NCBI RefSeq assembly: GCF_947495825.1
Contig: NZ_CANMAH010000001.1
Coordinates: forward strand, 186,001 to 250,000
Direction: 5' to 3'
From: an uncultured Psychrobacter sp.
Lineage (GTDB): Bacteria; Pseudomonadota; Gammaproteobacteria; Pseudomonadales; Moraxellaceae
DNA length: 64,000 bases
Position 1 is the first letter of the stretch. Each line of letters opens with the position of its first letter. Of this stretch, positions 55,139 to 62,766 are shown piece by piece. The notes below the pieces were generated by a model, which searched no databases, had not been told where the DNA came from, and saw nothing but the letters and a program-made list of their open reading frames with translations. Both the position numbers and the translations under genes were made by a program.

Positions 55139-56394
55139 TTTGTTTTAACCATACCAAAGCTCGCTATGAGTAATGCAAGAATCTGCAGGATTAATAACAG
55201 CCATACTGTCATTGTCCACTCTCCGCGCCCATAAGCAATACCGCATAGCCATGCTCCTATCGTACCGCCCGCGTAATAGCTCATGTAATAGAGACCAGAA
55301 GCTAAGCTGCGTCCCTTTTTGACATTGACTGCGATGTAACTGATGGTCGCAGATTGGGTGATAAAGACACCAGATGACATAATAGCAAGACCAATAACAA
55401 CTCCCCACAATGGTGTCACTAAAGTCAACAGCACTCCTATCATAGATACTATGACAGCTACTCGCACCGTCCGAGCTGAACCAAATCGACGTAATAGTGT
55501 GGTCGATAATGGGGTAATGACGACGCCTATTAAATAAACGGCAAAGATATTAGCAAGCTGTCCAGTACCTAGCTCATATGGAGTCTTGGCCAGATGCAAA
55601 TTGATAAAGGTAAAGCAGCCTACTAGAGAAAACAGTACACAAGCACCAAGTAAGCAAGCCGTCACCACGTAGCGATTGGTCAGATGCTCACCCAGTGTTT
55701 GCATAGCTGAGCGAAAGTTTGGATTGGCCTCAAACTGGCGCGATGATGGTAGCATTTTCACTACCCATAGTGCCCCGATAAGTGTCATCGCGGCCATCAC
55801 ATAATAGCCATGACGCCAACCAATGAACTCATGCAAATGCCCAAGCAAAAACCGACCCAAAAAACCACCAAGCACCGAACCTGAGACATAAAATGACATC
55901 AGCTCGGTAACTGCTCGCCCTTCAAACTCCTCACCAATATAAGCAATCGTCACTACCGTAATACCAGGTACCGATAGGCCTTGCATAAAACGCCACAAAC
56001 CCATCCAGCCAATATCTGGGCTTTGTGCTATAAGCGCTGTCGGTATCGCCAAAAACAATAACGCCCCGACAATAAATGATTTGCGCCCTACAGCATCAGA
56101 TAACATGCCCAAAAATGGCGACATAATAGCAATCGCCATCACTGTCGCACCAACGACCATACCTGCTTGTACTTCAGTGGCACTAAAGTCTAGCATTAGT
56201 ACAGGTAAGACCGCTTGAATAGAATACACTTGTAAAAAAGCAAACATCCCAATCAAACCAACGGTTAGCTTCAAAATCCAAGAAGGCGGACTGGGCTGCG
56301 AGGTATTTTTATTTGCTGATTTCTTAAGTCCAGTGGACTTAGCGTTGTCTTGTTTTTTATGGTTGGATAAAGCGTTGTTTGGTTTATGATTCAC
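55123..56394 (-). CDS. MFS transporter, YnfM/arabinose-efflux type
   Basis: A 423-residue major facilitator with 12 predicted helices. The hydrophilic N-terminus (about 37 residues, rich in Lys/Asn/Ser) is followed by the motif A-like loop SDAVGRKSFIVGALL and GLSVPGITVVTIAYIGEE. It resembles YnfM-type exporters by eye; the substrate is unknown. Its 3' end carries a 16-base tandem repeat that includes the stop codon. No regulator is adjacent. Confidence 0.88.
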   Translation of the reverse strand: MNHKPNNALSNHKKQDNAKSTGLKKSANKNTSQPSPPSWILKLTVGLIGMFAFLQVYSIQAVLPVLMLDFSATEVQAGMVVGATVMAIAIMSPFLGMLSDAVGRKSFIVGALLFLAIPTALIAQSPDIGWMGLWRFMQGLSVPGITVVTIAYIGEEFEGRAVTELMSFYVSGSVLGGFLGRFLLGHLHEFIGWRHGYYVMAAMTLIGALWVVKMLPSSRQFEANPNFRSAMQTLGEHLTNRYVVTACLLGACVLFSLVGCFTFINLHLAKTPYELGTGQLANIFAVYLIGVVITPLSTTLLRRFGSARTVRVAVIVSMIGVLLTLVTPLWGVVIGLAIMSSGVFITQSATISYIAVNVKKGRSLASGLYYMSYYAGGTIGAWLCGIAYGRGEWTMTVWLLLILQILALLIASFGMVKTKSRTA

Positions 56395-56992
56395 AGGATA
56401 CTGACTATATTAAGCGCGATGATTATCATAAGGTACGATGACTATCGACATGGGTGGTAGGAACAGACTATAAACATATAAATGTCCAAGTCTAAAATTA
56501 TAATAACGACAAGGGCAACATAGTACCACACTAAAAGTTAGCCTTAAGATGCAAAATGTTATGTAATTTTGGTTACCAAGTTACTGCCATTCCACCTATT
56601 ACGACATTAGCTGTCGCATTAATGCACATACTGCTTGTTTTTCATTATTTAGTTTCTTACACTGTCATTTATACCCTATTTCTGAACTTTAATTCAGTCT
56701 AAGTAATATTGTTAATAAGTTATTCACGACAACTTAAGCCCAGTATAATAGGTGACTTATGAGCAGCGTTAAAAAATTGTATGCCAATTTTAGCTGCGCA
56801 AGGAAAATGTCTTGAATAAAACTTCCAAAATCCAGGTCTACATCTAAATGTTGAGATAAAATCACCGCACAGCTGACTTATCTTAAAACACAAAAAAAGC
56901 CGCTGACTGCGGCTTGTATGAATTAGTCATTGTGTGACAGTACCTATCAATCAGTGCTTATAAACCAGTACTTATGAACCAATACTATGAGC
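56395..56992. other. Intergenic region upstream of MFS gene
   Basis: About 600 bases without an ORF of note on either strand. The only feature I can support is a terminator at about 56889-56913. The rest is AT-rich and should contain the MFS promoter. Confidence 0.4.
56887..56913 (-). terminator. Terminator downstream of beta-helix gene
   Basis: A perfect 6-bp stem (AGCCGC with GCGGCT) and 5-base loop, followed on the minus strand by seven T residues. It lies about 80 bases past the stop at 56993. Confidence 0.75.
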
Positions 56993-58060
56993 TTAATATC
57001 CTGCGACATTTATAACTTTGACATTACTTTTCTTATCCAAAAGCAACTTAACAGGCTTATTTGTGGTTGTTTTTATATTTGCGACCCTACACCCGGTCGA
57101 CAATTTGATTGCAAATGTTAAACTCTGCTCATCAATGATCATATCTTCAAACGTTGAGTTTTTGAGCAATAACTCACGACCTCCTGCAATTGCCATTGCT
57201 CTAAACTGATGGCGCGTTTTCTTAAAGTGAATATTGCTAAATTCCTTTAATTTTGTGTCAGCTTTTAGGCGTACATAAGCAGAGCCTGTCGCTGCGCCCG
57301 ATTTGATAAATTGACAGTCTTCAAAGTACACACCTAAATCATTTGAATTGCCTATGTTAGTGTCTTGGAATATAACTTGATTATTGCCATAACCTGTACC
57401 CGCGTTTTCAAAGACCACGTCTGTGAATTTAATATCGCGATATTTATCGTTGATATTATTGGGTTCACAATCAAATAAATATATACCGCTTCTTAGTTTA
57501 CCTTGTCCGGCAGAGAATTTATTATCCAAACGCATTTTACCGCGTATAAACTTAAATCCTTGGCCTGAAATAATAGATACTGGGTTACGAGCGGTAGAAT
57601 CGCACAAAAAATCCTGAGCCTCAAAATCAATCTGTCCATTATATTTAAGGTAGATACCATCGTACCTTGCTCCGCTTGTCTTGAAGTTTTTGAGACGAGC
57701 GCCGCGCTCTTGAATACGAATACAGTGCAGGGCCTTGGTGTTTTTGTGCGTGCCATTTCTGTTAGAGGTGAGCTCATCTCGCAATGTTTGACCTCGTATG
57801 TCAAATCCATCTAGGACGAAGTTTATGCCGCCTGCTTTTACATCAACGACAGTAGAAGGTGTTTTTGCCCGTAAAATGGTATTACCATCACTAAATAGCT
57901 CAATATTCGGGCTATCGATTACCAAACTGCAAGGATAGTCGCCATTAGGGAATATAATCCGAGCGCCGCCGATAGACTTAGCATGGTCTATCGCCGCTTG
58001 CGGAGAACGATAATCTTTAACATATATCTTTTTGAGGGTTGAGTCTGATGATGTAGGCAT
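56993..58060 (-). CDS. Right-handed beta-helix protein, function unknown
   Basis: The 355-residue protein has repeating short beta turns with Asn/Asp and hydrophobic residues typical of parallel beta-helices (for example NIELFSDGNTILRAKTPSTV and FVLDGFDIRGQTL), as in pectate-lyase-like and tail-spike folds. The N-terminus (YVKDYRSPQAAIDHAKSIGG) recalls the Pectate_lyase_3 entry segment. There is no signal peptide and no catalytic motif I can name, so enzyme activity is not claimed. It is an orphan between unrelated genes with its own terminator, which suggests acquisition, but base composition is not obviously different. Confidence 0.7.
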   Translation of the reverse strand: MPTSSDSTLKKIYVKDYRSPQAAIDHAKSIGGARIIFPNGDYPCSLVIDSPNIELFSDGNTILRAKTPSTVVDVKAGGINFVLDGFDIRGQTLRDELTSNRNGTHKNTKALHCIRIQERGARLKNFKTSGARYDGIYLKYNGQIDFEAQDFLCDSTARNPVSIISGQGFKFIRGKMRLDNKFSAGQGKLRSGIYLFDCEPNNINDKYRDIKFTDVVFENAGTGYGNNQVIFQDTNIGNSNDLGVYFEDCQFIKSGAATGSAYVRLKADTKLKEFSNIHFKKTRHQFRAMAIAGGRELLLKNSTFEDMIIDEQSLTFAIKLSTGCRVANIKTTTNKPVKLLLDKKSNVKVINVAGY

Positions 58061-58381
58061 TTGTCTGTCTATATTCGTTTAGGTAGATGCTTTATACCAA
58101 TTGCTAGTACATACTGTCAAGTATTGCCTATTAAATGCCTCAGTACATATTTTTTATAATCGTTGAAACCATTCATGCATTGTTATAACCATACTATGTT
58201 CTACTTTAGTTGTTCAATTGGCTTTGACTTAAACTATCTATACATTCCACATCCCTTTTATAACAGACTTTGGCAAACCTTAAGTTCATAATCTCTAAAA
58301 ATAATGTAGCGACAGTCGTATATATACAAACTGTTTTGTTAAACAATCAAATTACTCTTTAAGCAATAAGGAATAAGAAAG
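58061..58381. promoter_or_regulatory. Divergent intergenic region beta-helix gene / MBL-like gene
   Basis: A 321-base spacer between divergent genes. AAGGAATAAG before the ATG at 58382 is a usable ribosome site. No repeat or ORF is seen. Confidence 0.35.
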
Positions 58382-59128
58382 ATGGCAGATAAAATTTATA
58401 ATTTAGGCGCAGGGTTTTGGAACATACGTGGATCTTTTCGTTTAGGCGGTGTACTTGACATAGGTACCCAGTGCTCGCTCGTACAGTTAGAGTCAGGCAA
58501 GTTTGTCTTTTTGGACAGCTACGAGCTGACTGGTGATGTACGAGATCAAGTTATGGCATTGACTAATGACGGTCAAGATGTCGAGGCTGTATTGAACCTT
58601 CATCCTTTTCATACCGTACATTGTGAGCAGATGGCAAAAGATTTTCCGCAAGCCGAATTTTATGGGAGTAGCCGTCATCATAAACAAGTACCTCAAATAC
58701 CATGGGCAGACGACTTAGTAGAGAGCAATGCAGTAGCCGAACGCTATCCGGAGCTCAAATTTTCTTTACCTCAAGGCATCTACTATATTTCTCCTAATGA
58801 AAAAATCCATGCAGGCTCGTTACTGGCTTACCATCCTGCCAGCAGAAGTTTGCATATAGATGATACTTTTATGAGCCCACCAGCGAAAGTGCTTGAGGCG
58901 GTATTACCTGAGCTCCTCTTGCATCCTACAACCAAGCAAGCGCTTAAAGATGAGCCAGATGCTGGCAAGCAATATTGCGACTGGGCAACCGAGCTGGCAC
59001 ATCAATGGCGCGATGCCCATAATTTCTGTGCTGCCCATTCAAGCTTAATCACATTTGAGGTTGGCGGGTTTGAGAAGGCACTATTAAAAGCGATTGAAAA
59101 AGCACGCCCTAAGCTTGAAAAGTCTTAA
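58382..59128 (+). CDS. Metallo-beta-lactamase-like fold protein, atypical metal site
   Basis: This 248-residue protein has an MBL-like order: beta strand with a conserved Asp (FLDSYEL), then NLHPFHTVHCEQM, where an MBL protein would have HxHxDH, then FYGSSRHH and LHIDDTFM and a late AAHSS. Here the triad is spaced His-x-x-His-x-x-His (74, 77, 80), so the metal site, if any, is non-canonical. No signal peptide is seen. It is upstream of the carbonic anhydrase gene by 86 bases. Function not known. Confidence 0.65.
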   Translation: MADKIYNLGAGFWNIRGSFRLGGVLDIGTQCSLVQLESGKFVFLDSYELTGDVRDQVMALTNDGQDVEAVLNLHPFHTVHCEQMAKDFPQAEFYGSSRHHKQVPQIPWADDLVESNAVAERYPELKFSLPQGIYYISPNEKIHAGSLLAYHPASRSLHIDDTFMSPPAKVLEAVLPELLLHPTTKQALKDEPDAGKQYCDWATELAHQWRDAHNFCAAHSSLITFEVGGFEKALLKAIEKARPKLEKS

Positions 59129-59214
59129 GTTTGTAAGCTTTAACAGACATACCTCACCGCTCATTTTTGGATTAACGGTAATATGAACGTTTTGACCATA
59201 AAAAGGACTGTAAT

Positions 59215-60042
59215 ATGAATCGTCATTATTTAGCAACCGCTGTGCTGGCAGTAAGCACTCTAGGTTTTTCTGCTTGTACAAATCATGAAGCTTTGACAGA
59301 CCAGCCTACTGATAACAATGTCACCGTAGTGACACCGCAAGATAATAACAGTGTCCATCATCCTAAGTGGTCATACGAAGGTAACACGGGTCCCGAGTAC
59401 TGGGGTGATGTCGAAGGCGCTAGTGCCTGCAAAATTGGTAAACAGCAATCCCCTATCAATATCAAAGAAGTGACTGCCAGTAGCACAGCTGCGCCTGTGA
59501 TTAACTATGCTCAATCGGCCAACATTCGCATCCATGACAATGGACATACGGTTGTTTATACACCGACGACCGAAGACAACGCTATTATGGTAGAGAACGA
59601 ACGCTATGTGCTCAAGCAGTTTCATTACCATACTCCAAGCGAGCATCAAATCGGCAGCCAGAGCTATCCTGGCGAGATCCATTTTGTGCACGCTAATAGC
59701 GAAGGCAATCTTGCTGTAGTGGGTATCATGCTGCAAATTGGTGAGGCCAATGATGTGCTACGGGTGTTACTAAATGGTACTGAGCTGACAACTCAAAACG
59801 ATGATGAATACACGGCTAATGGCGTAGACTTGTCTGCTTTAGCACCGGTTATGCCTACCTTCTATCATTATGATGGTTCGCTCACGACGCCGCCATGTTC
59901 AGAACAAGTACAATGGTTTGTCAGTAAAAAACCACTAACCCTTGCTAGTGATCAGTTTGCGATTATGTCTGATCTGTATGAAGGCAATAACCGCCCTATT
60001 CAGCCACAAGGCGCGCGTAAAGTAGAGCAGCTTAATCACTAA
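59215..60042 (+). CDS. Alpha-class carbonic anhydrase, exported lipoprotein-like
   Basis: The enzyme hydrates CO2 in the periplasm. The 275-residue protein has a signal ending in FSAC (Cys21), a poor but possible lipobox, then the alpha-CA phrases KWSYEGNTGPEYWGDV, QQSPINIKEV, the zinc His in QFHYHTPSEH and EIHFVHANSEGNLAVVGI, and the C-terminal YHYDGSLTTPPCSEQVQW. All three zinc ligands are present. Cys at 78 and 212 may form the structural disulphide. It follows the MBL-like gene. Confidence 0.93.
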   Translation: MNRHYLATAVLAVSTLGFSACTNHEALTDQPTDNNVTVVTPQDNNSVHHPKWSYEGNTGPEYWGDVEGASACKIGKQQSPINIKEVTASSTAAPVINYAQSANIRIHDNGHTVVYTPTTEDNAIMVENERYVLKQFHYHTPSEHQIGSQSYPGEIHFVHANSEGNLAVVGIMLQIGEANDVLRVLLNGTELTTQNDDEYTANGVDLSALAPVMPTFYHYDGSLTTPPCSEQVQWFVSKKPLTLASDQFAIMSDLYEGNNRPIQPQGARKVEQLNH

Positions 60043-60120
60043 TTATTCATTAAATTTAATTACTAATTGCAAATTTAATTATTGATTTTTCGAAGAATGA
60101 TAAATTTAAATACTTAAAAT

Positions 60121-60168
60121 TAGGGCTCAAAATTACGATCTAGTGTCGCTGGTTTTGAGTCCTTTTAT
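60121..60168 (+). terminator. Terminator of carbonic anhydrase gene
   Basis: GGGCTCAAAA pairs with TTTTGAGTCC around a 21-base loop, with one G-T pair, followed by TTTT. It lies about 80 bases past the stop. Confidence 0.6.
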
Positions 60169-60195
60169 CATTTTTATATCTTGACTACATTGCTT

Positions 60196-60705
60196 CTATG
60201 AAAACAGAAATTGTCTTAACTCATCTTTATTATCAATAACATCTGCTAAGGTATATTTTTCAAGAACGTTAATAAACGCCGTTAGCGCTTCAAAAAATAT
60301 GCCTTTGAGTTGACATGCTGGCGTAATCACACAACCTACCGGTTTATTGTCTTCTTCGCTAATAAAGGTAATCGGTAAGCCCTCCGAGCGAGGCTTTTGA
60401 CTATCATTATTCCTCACTGTAGCAAAGCACTCAACCAAATCAAAGTCAGGCTCTATCTGTTTGATCAATACACCCAAATTGATGTCTTTTGGCTCATAAG
60501 CCAAACGAATACCGCCGTTTTTGCCGCGCACACTTTCTATATAACCTAGCTGACCCAATTGATGAATGATCTTGGTTAAATGGCTTTTAGAAATATGATA
60601 GCTGCTGGCAATATCGCTGATATTTGCTAGCGTCTCAGGTTCTGGTCTCACTGCTAAGTAAATTAACGAGCGCAGTGCATAGTCACTATAGTTGGTCAGT
60701 CGCAT
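60196..60705 (-). CDS. nsrR: Rrf2 family NO-sensing repressor, NsrR-like
   Basis: The 169-residue protein has the Rrf2 winged helix (MRLTNYSDYALRSLIYLA, ISKSHLTKIIHQLGQLG, RGKNGGIRLA) and the three cysteines of a [4Fe-4S]/[2Fe-2S] NsrR site in VECF (Cys93) and GCVITPAC (Cys125 and Cys131). In known NsrR proteins the first two cysteines are close (about five to eight residues apart); here about 31 residues separate them, an insertion rich in polar residues. It is 300 bases from nnrS and a matching operator, which supports the role. IscR is less likely because its cysteine spacing differs. Confidence 0.82.
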   Translation of the reverse strand: MRLTNYSDYALRSLIYLAVRPEPETLANISDIASSYHISKSHLTKIIHQLGQLGYIESVRGKNGGIRLAYEPKDINLGVLIKQIEPDFDLVECFATVRNNDSQKPRSEGLPITFISEEDNKPVGCVITPACQLKGIFFEALTAFINVLEKYTLADVIDNKDELRQFLFS

Positions 60706-60791
60706 AGATTTGCGCCCCTATTTAATTCAAATTACTTATAATTTCTCTTTTAAAATCAAACTTTTAAGACTTTATCTAAATTAGACTTAGT

Positions 60792-60945
60792 TATAGTCAG
60801 TTCGAAATAAAGACGGCAGCCTACTATCACTGTGCTACTGGAATAATTTTTACGTAGCCTCTGTCAGCGTAGACACAGCACGCAAGTAAAATTTATTCTA
60901 GTAGCACGGTATAGGTTTTAAAGTTGACTAAATATATCTAAACTT
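60792..60945. repeat. Dispersed hairpin element, copy B
   Basis: The arms GTGCTACTGGAATAATTT and its complement (60832-60853 and 60886-60907) pair at 20 of 22 positions around a 32-base loop that is 27/32 identical to copy A. The apical hairpin is TGTC-AGCGTA-GACA (60862-60875). Outer flanks TATAGTCAGTTCGAAATA and TTTTAAAGTTGACTAAATA form a further imperfect inverted repeat. The element sits between the NsrR-like gene and nnrS. Confidence 0.8.
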
Positions 60946-61004
60946 TGATTGTCCTAAAATGGTTAATTAGACCTTTTTGATAACACTTTAACCGCCACAT
61001 TTCA

Positions 61005-62276
61005 TTACCCAAATAAGCCATCGGGTCTAGGACGCGCCAGCATGGATAGATAGCTGATACAAAATAGCACAAAGCAGGCAATCCATGCACCTTGAGCGAT
61101 CATAATCCATAATAGATAATGACTCATGTCAGCGAGCGGTAACAGTACTCGGCTCATAAATACCAGCACCATCAAAATATACATCATATTTACAGTTTTG
61201 GGTGGCTTATGAATACTGCGCCCTGTATGTCCAAGTGAGACCCGCGTCATCATCGCGACCGTCATCATCCCAACACCTGCAATCGCTAGCCCATGCATAG
61301 CAATACTATGGGCGTAACCTAACCATGGTTGCAGCGCATAGAGCAGAAAACTCAAACACATTCCCAAAAACGCGATATATAGCGACCATAATAAGGGCTT
61401 TTGCCAGATACCGCGATGATACCAACCTTTTAGGCGCACGATATTGACCACTGCCACCCCAAGCGCTGTAACGGTAAGCAGGTACTTATTAGGATAAAAC
61501 AAATCAACAATAAAAAAGGCCAAAAAGAACAATAGGCTGGCGATATCTTGCACTTTACTATTACGTAGGGTGACGATTTCTTTGACGCCTTCAGCATTAG
61601 TTACGCTAAGACCCCGTTCAATAAAAAATGGCACCACTCGCCTACCAATGGTCAATACCAAACCGATAATTAAGTAAAAACCCAAGTAGATACCTACTCT
61701 AGTCATACTCATGTCTGCGTTGACAATACCCCAATAACACCATCCATTACCCAAAGTTAATAGTGCCAGCTTGGCTAAAATACCCATCTGCTTATATTGC
61801 TTGACTTGCCATACCGCTCGAAAGATAACAAAAGCCATCGAGCCGATAAACAATAAATCGAAAATTGCAGCAGCATGTAATAACGGTACACTACTACCCG
61901 AAACCGTCATTCCAAGACCAAAAGCAAACCAACTAAGGCGTGCCAGTAGCCAGCAAGTAAAAATAGCCAGTAGCTTATAGCCATGTGGCATCATAACCCC
62001 TGTCCAAGTTTTTACCGCTGTCAACAAAAACCCTGCAACCACTGCCAAGGCATAACCATAGATCATCTCATGACCATGCCAATATAGTGGGTTTAGCACC
62101 TGTGCCTCTATATCAGTATGACCAGTAAACACAAATGCCCATAACGCCATCGTTATGATAGCGAACAAGGCCGCACCACTAAAAAATATGCGAAAGCTTA
62201 GATTAAGAATAGGATGCGGGGAGCTTGGCGGCTTACTAGGCAAATTGATAGATTGCATAACTGCTTTCTCAGTCAT
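61005..62276 (-). CDS. nnrS: NnrS family membrane protein
   Basis: NnrS is a polytopic haem- and copper-containing inner-membrane protein linked to nitric-oxide stress tolerance. The 423-residue protein has about 12 hydrophobic helices with histidines in helix segments (YWHGHEMIYGYALAVVAGFL and AMHGLAIAGVGMMTVAMMTR), typical of the family. The start ATG is at 62276; an in-frame ATG at 62258 is also possible. A near-perfect NsrR-type operator overlaps its promoter region. Confidence 0.93.
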   Translation of the reverse strand: MTEKAVMQSINLPSKPPSSPHPILNLSFRIFFSGAALFAIITMALWAFVFTGHTDIEAQVLNPLYWHGHEMIYGYALAVVAGFLLTAVKTWTGVMMPHGYKLLAIFTCWLLARLSWFAFGLGMTVSGSSVPLLHAAAIFDLLFIGSMAFVIFRAVWQVKQYKQMGILAKLALLTLGNGWCYWGIVNADMSMTRVGIYLGFYLIIGLVLTIGRRVVPFFIERGLSVTNAEGVKEIVTLRNSKVQDIASLLFFLAFFIVDLFYPNKYLLTVTALGVAVVNIVRLKGWYHRGIWQKPLLWSLYIAFLGMCLSFLLYALQPWLGYAHSIAMHGLAIAGVGMMTVAMMTRVSLGHTGRSIHKPPKTVNMMYILMVLVFMSRVLLPLADMSHYLLWIMIAQGAWIACFVLFCISYLSMLARPRPDGLFG

Positions 62277-62288
62277 ATAAGAAGATAT

Positions 62289-62319
62289 TTATAAGATTCA
62301 TATTATATGAATCTTATAA
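62289..62319. promoter_or_regulatory. Predicted NsrR operator between nnrS and the 76-aa gene
   Basis: TTATAAGATTCATA, a 3-base centre TTA and TATGAATCTTATAA form a perfect 14-bp inverted repeat. The inner part AAGATTCAT...ATGAATCTT closely follows the known NsrR consensus (AAGATGCATnnnnnATGCATCTT type). It starts 13 bases upstream of the nnrS ATG, so binding would block nnrS transcription, and it lies 114 bases before the gene at 62433. Confidence 0.8.
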
Positions 62320-62381
62320 ATTATACAACGAATAGCGATAAACATTAATGCTCCCTTATCATTGATATTACACTCCTAGCA

Positions 62382-62410
62382 TTGACTGTCACGAGCCTGA
62401 CTGCTTAAAT
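62382..62410 (+). promoter_or_regulatory. Putative promoter of the 76-aa gene
   Basis: TTGACT, 17 bases and TTAAAT form a reasonable sigma-70-type pair. The start would be near 62417, about 15 bases before the ATG, with AGGAG in between. Confidence 0.4.
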
Positions 62411-62432
62411 AGTTCACTTCTAGGAGAATACT

Positions 62433-62663
62433 ATGACTGAAGAAAACGCACCGGAAGAAAAACGCAAAATCGTCAATAAGTTTTTGATGATTCTGACCAA
62501 AGAGCAGCCGCAAATGTATTATGCAACGACCTCTGAGATATCTCGTAGCATCCATACGATGATAAAAGAACATACCAATCGCTTATCGGTAGAAGAGCAA
62601 GCGCTCGTTAGAAATATGACTGTCGAAGAAATTGGCGCCCTGCTAGGTTTTCATTCTCATTAG
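62433..62663 (+). CDS. Hypothetical 76-residue protein beside nnrS
   Basis: I do not recognise this small, soluble, helical protein. It is highly charged (MTEENAPEEKRKIVNKFL at the start) and has two helix-rich halves with Ser/Thr-Glu-Ile repeats (TTSEISRSIHTMIKEH, TVEEIGALLGFHSH). AGGAG lies six bases before the ATG, so it is a real gene. It is divergent from nnrS and faces the NsrR-type palindrome, so NO-dependent expression is possible (inference). It has its own terminator. Confidence 0.75.
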   Translation: MTEENAPEEKRKIVNKFLMILTKEQPQMYYATTSEISRSIHTMIKEHTNRLSVEEQALVRNMTVEEIGALLGFHSH

Positions 62664-62708
62664 GACTGCCATAGATAAAATGTCTAATGTCCAGATGCAA
62701 GATTCACA

Positions 62709-62741
62709 TAAAAAAGACCGCCATTGGAGCGGTCTTTTTCA
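62709..62741. terminator. Bidirectional terminator after the 76-aa gene
   Basis: A perfect 11-bp stem (AAAAAGACCGC with GCGGTCTTTTT) and 7-base loop lies between convergent genes. Confidence 0.93.
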
Positions 62742-62766
62742 TCTATCTTAATTAAACCTAATGCTA

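Noticed and set aside
56395-56886. Possible sRNA gene in the MFS upstream region
   Set aside because: No promoter-terminator pair with a matching orientation could be seen; only AT-rich sequence.
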